From: Halalkalibacter akibai JCM 9157
Lineage (GTDB): Bacteria; Bacillota; Bacilli; Bacillales; Bacillaceae_D
DNA length: 64,000 bases
Reading direction: 5' to 3'
NCBI RefSeq assembly: GCF_000513135.1
Contig: NZ_BAUV01000025.1
Coordinates: 1-64,000 of the forward strand
The notes beneath the pieces were generated by a model, which was not told the origin of the DNA, searched no databases, and saw nothing but the letters and a program-made list of their open reading frames with translations. The translations under genes were made by a program, and so were the position numbers. Shown here piece after piece: positions 61,901 through 64,000 of this stretch. How positions within the stretch are numbered: the stretch's first letter is position 1; every line of letters starts with the position of its first letter.

Positions 61901-61991
61901 GGCAATTACAGGCAGGATCTTTGAAATTCAAGTTAATTATTACTATAGTATAGATTGAAGCACTTAATTCAATTCAAGGAGGTTGGTCACT

Positions 61992-62498
61992 ATGGCAAAA
62001 GTAGCTTTTTTATTAGCAGACGGATTCGAAGATTCTGAAATGACGAATCCATATGAGGCACTAAAAGAAGCGGGACATGAGGCAGTTATCGTTGGATTTG
62101 AGCAAGGTCTTGAGTGTAAAGGTAAAAAAGGGGCCGTTTACACGACCGATCTAGCTGTAGAAGATGTTAAGGCTACTGACTTTGATGGAGTTGTCATTCC
62201 TGGGGGCGGTGCACCAGAAGCACTTCGTGTAAATGAGGATCTTATTGCTTTTGTAAAGGAAATAAATCAGCAATCTAAGCTAATTGCTGGAATTTGTCAC
62301 GGTCCTCAAGTGATGATTAGTGCAGATGTGTTACAAGGAAAAGACGCCACATGTTATATTGGGATTCGTGATGATGTCAAGCTTGCAGGTGCGAACTTCA
62401 AAGATGAAGAGGTAGTGGTAAGTGCAAATCTTATTACATCTCGTACACCAAAGGATGAGCCTGCGTTTATCCGTGAAATTCTAGCTAAACTAGGTTAA
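61992..62498 (+). CDS. DJ-1/PfpI family protein
   Basis: This 168-aa class I glutamine amidotransferase-like protein has VAFLLADGFEDSEMTNPYEA at the N-terminus, FDGVVIPGGGAPEALR in the middle and the nucleophile elbow LIAGICHGPQVMISADVL with its Cys-His pair (about residues 101-102). The family includes general stress proteins and deglycase/protease-like enzymes (YfkM, GSP18). The ATG at 61992 follows AAGGAGGTTGGTCACT. The next gene follows after 35 bp. Confidence 0.9.
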   Translation: MAKVAFLLADGFEDSEMTNPYEALKEAGHEAVIVGFEQGLECKGKKGAVYTTDLAVEDVKATDFDGVVIPGGGAPEALRVNEDLIAFVKEINQQSKLIAGICHGPQVMISADVLQGKDATCYIGIRDDVKLAGANFKDEEVVVSANLITSRTPKDEPAFIREILAKLG

Positions 62499-62533
62499 GG
62501 TAAGTTAGTTTATACATAAGAGGAGGAAGTAGA

Positions 62534-62827
62534 ATGATCGTTTTACATGCTCATATTTCTGTAGTTCCAGAAAAGCGCGAAGTGTTCTTAGATGTTGTTC
62601 AAGATCTAGTTAAAGGTTCAAAAGCAGAAGAAGGAAATATTTCTTACCATCTGTTTGAAGATACCGTAAATTCCAATCAGTTTATTATGGTTGAAGAATG
62701 GGTGGATCAAGCAGCATTAGATTTTCATAATCAAGCCGATCATTATAAAGTTTTCGGAACGAAGGCTCCAGATTTATTAGCCGGGCCAGTTAAGATTGAC
62801 CGTTTTGAAGTGTCGAAAAAGAATTAG
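62534..62827 (+). CDS. Antibiotic biosynthesis monooxygenase-fold protein
   Basis: This 97-aa dimeric ferredoxin-like (ABM/YgiN) protein begins VLHAHISVVPEKREVFLDVV. It has GNISYHLFEDTVNSNQFIMV followed by EEWVDQAALDFH, the family core with its conserved His. It may act on quinols or be a small stress enzyme. AAGAGGAGGAAGTAGA precedes the ATG, and the oxidoreductase gene follows directly, so they are likely co-transcribed. Confidence 0.87.
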   Translation: MIVLHAHISVVPEKREVFLDVVQDLVKGSKAEEGNISYHLFEDTVNSNQFIMVEEWVDQAALDFHNQADHYKVFGTKAPDLLAGPVKIDRFEVSKKN

Positions 62828-62842
62828 TTGAGGTGGATGAGG

Positions 62843-63855
62843 ATGTCTTCATTATTAGATTCATTTGAGTTAAAAGGATTAAAGCTAAAGAATAGAATTG
62901 TTATGCCGCCGATGTGCCAATACTCGGTCGAGGCGAAAGATGGGATACCGAATGATTGGCACTTTAGTCATTATACAAGCCGAGCAATTGGTGGAACAGG
63001 CTTAATTATTATTGAAATGACAGATGTGGAACCAGACGGACGGATTTCTGATTATGATTTGGGCCTATGGTCAGATGAACATACGCCAGCCTTTGCAAAA
63101 ATTATCAAGGCATGCCAAAGCTATGGTGCCAAGGTGGCCATACAGATTGCTCATGCTGGTAGGAAAGCGGAAGATGCCGAGGTCCCGGTTTCTTCAACAA
63201 ATGAAGCGTTTTCGGATCGTTATAAGGCACCACGAGAGCTATCAACTGAGGAAGTAGAAAAAATGGTTGAAAAGTTCGAACGTGCATTTAAACGCGCTGT
63301 GGAAGCGGGCGTAGACTCTATTGAAATTCACGGAGCTCATGGTTATTTAATTCATCAGTTTCAATCGCCTCTTACTAATAAACGTACGGACAAATACGGC
63401 CAAGATAAAGCGCTTTTTGCTAAAGAAATCATTCAAGCTGCAAAACGCGTAATGCCTGAATCAATGCCTTTATTATTTAGAATCTCTGCAGTAGAATATG
63501 CTGAAGAAGCTATCAAATTGATTATGCCCTTAATTTAATGAAGGAATATCAAGAAGCTGGAGTTGATATGTTCCATATCTCATCAGGTGGGGAAAGTAAT
63601 AACGGTCCTGAATATTCAGGTGAAGGTTATCAAGTTGATTTGGCAGCGGAAGTCAAGAAATCGTTGAATGTTCCTGTTATTGCGGTTGGTAGAATGGAGA
63701 ACGTCAAGTACTCCGATCAAGTTATTAAGGACGGAAAAGCAGATCTTGTTGCAGTCGGTCGTGGAATGCTAAGAAATCCATACTGGGCAAATGAAGCTTC
63801 ACTTGAATTAGAAGGTAAGACAATTGTTCCGAAAGCTCTTCAGGCTGGATTTTAA
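62843..63855 (+). pseudogene. NADH:flavin oxidoreductase (old yellow enzyme, YqjM/NamA-like), frameshifted
   Basis: The first frame gives a typical OYE N-terminus (LKLKNRIVMPPMCQYSVEAK with the YqjM-type Cys, IAHAGRKAE, IHGAHGYLIHQFQSPLTNKR) and fails after SAVEYAEE, ending at TAA 63536. The other frame reads YQIDYALNLMKEYQEAGVDM then FHISSGGE, followed by VIAVGRM and ADLVAVGRGMLRNPYW. Adding one G at about 63509 (GAAGAAG-C to GAAGAAGGC) restores VEYAEEGYQIDYALNLM and a protein of about 338 aa, the YqjM length. GAGGTGG precedes the ATG. These enzymes reduce activated alkenes and quinones using FMN. Confidence 0.88.
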
Positions 63856-63865
63856 GTATAAGTTG

Positions 63866-63906
63866 AAAAGAGATGAAACTTAGAATTGAGTTTCATCTCT
63901 TTTTTT
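63866..63906. terminator. Terminator, probably bidirectional
   Basis: AAAGAGATGAAACT and AGTTTCATCTCTTT form a long perfect stem with an 8-nt loop and a T run on the + strand and A run upstream, between the oxidoreductase and a minus-strand gene. Confidence 0.92.
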
Positions 63907-63930
63907 CAGTAACCAAGTTATAGGACCGGG

Positions 63931-63999
63931 TTAAGTTGGGTTATGCTGACTTTCTTCGTAAGCAATTAAGACGACATCTTTAGCTGTTTCATTTCGAAT
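63931..63999 (-). CDS. C-terminal end of a minus-strand gene running off the window
   Basis: Read on the minus strand, an open frame enters the window and ends IRNETAKDVVLIAYEESQHN, then PT and a TAA at 63931-63933. It stops 25 bp from the shared terminator, as a real convergent gene would. Only 22 residues are visible, too few to name a family. Confidence 0.4.
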   Translation of the reverse strand: MRNETAKDVVLIAYEESQHNPT

Positions 64000-64000
64000 T

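Noticed and set aside
1-64000. tRNA genes, prophage, intact insertion sequence or replication origin
   Set aside because: I looked for these on both strands and saw no convincing example; only the IS3 remnant at 31373-31447 points to a mobile element.

Overview
The window reads as low-GC Firmicute DNA, most likely a Bacillaceae species close to the alkaliphilic Alkalihalobacillus/Halalkalibacter group. The basis is a Bacillus-type 5S rRNA, strong AGGAGG ribosome binding sites, many TTG/GTG starts, an eps operon ordered like that of Bacillus subtilis, SinR-type operators, a SinI-like antirepressor, and hxlAB, MhqR-like and CcpA/cre elements. The genus is inference.

Layout. (1) 1-7.5 kb is housekeeping: the end of an rRNA operon (5S), a VanW-type protein, maltose acetyltransferase, a YqeG-type phosphatase, the hxlR/hxlAB formaldehyde-fixing RuMP genes, a YngB-like UTP-glucose pyrophosphorylase and an AbrB-type membrane protein. 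(2) 7.6-31 kb is one long exopolysaccharide operon on the + strand. Its sigma-A promoter carries a perfect 16-bp SinR-box palindrome in the -35/-10 spacer. The order is epsA, epsB, an EAR antitermination RNA, a small ORF, epsC, gtaB, epsD, GT2, epsF, GT2, epsG, a small ORF, epsL, epsM, epsN. An AT-rich cassette follows: more glycosyltransferases, a pyruvyltransferase, a Wzx-type flippase and an acyltransferase. Two cassette glycosyltransferases are frameshifted. (3) 31-32.3 kb is decayed DNA with an IS3-type remnant and a frameshifted prepilin-like gene. (4) 32.3-41.6 kb is a paeninodin-type lasso peptide cluster in the order C1-A1-C2-A2-K-B1-B2-N-D. It has two cyclase/precursor pairs (C1 is frameshifted) and a promoter with the same SinR-box palindrome as eps. 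(5) 41.7-43 kb holds a metallophosphoesterase and, on the - strand, a 47-aa SinI-like antirepressor preceded by a cyclic di-GMP-I riboswitch. (6) 43.3-46 kb is a quinone/flavin stress group with an MhqR-like regulator and boxes. (7) 46-53.9 kb holds mixed enzymes and small membrane proteins, ending in an S9 peptidase gene broken by an early stop. (8) 54-62 kb holds two large secreted pectin lyases (PL11 with a FIMAH tail; a 1601-aa PL9) with cre sites. (9) 62-64 kb holds a DJ-1/PfpI protein, a small monooxygenase, a frameshifted old-yellow-enzyme gene and the tail of a - strand gene.

The most interesting reading is a regulatory circuit spread over regions 2, 4 and 5. Cyclic di-GMP would act through the riboswitch on expression of a SinI-like protein. 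That protein would antagonise a SinR-type repressor, which is not in this window. The repressor would control both the exopolysaccharide operon and the lasso peptide cluster. The parts are visible in the sequence; the wiring and the sign of the riboswitch response are inference.

Six genes in the window are disrupted by single small lesions (five 1-2 bp indels, one nonsense codon). Either the strain is accumulating pseudogenes or the assembly has residual indels; this should be settled before reading biology into any one of them.
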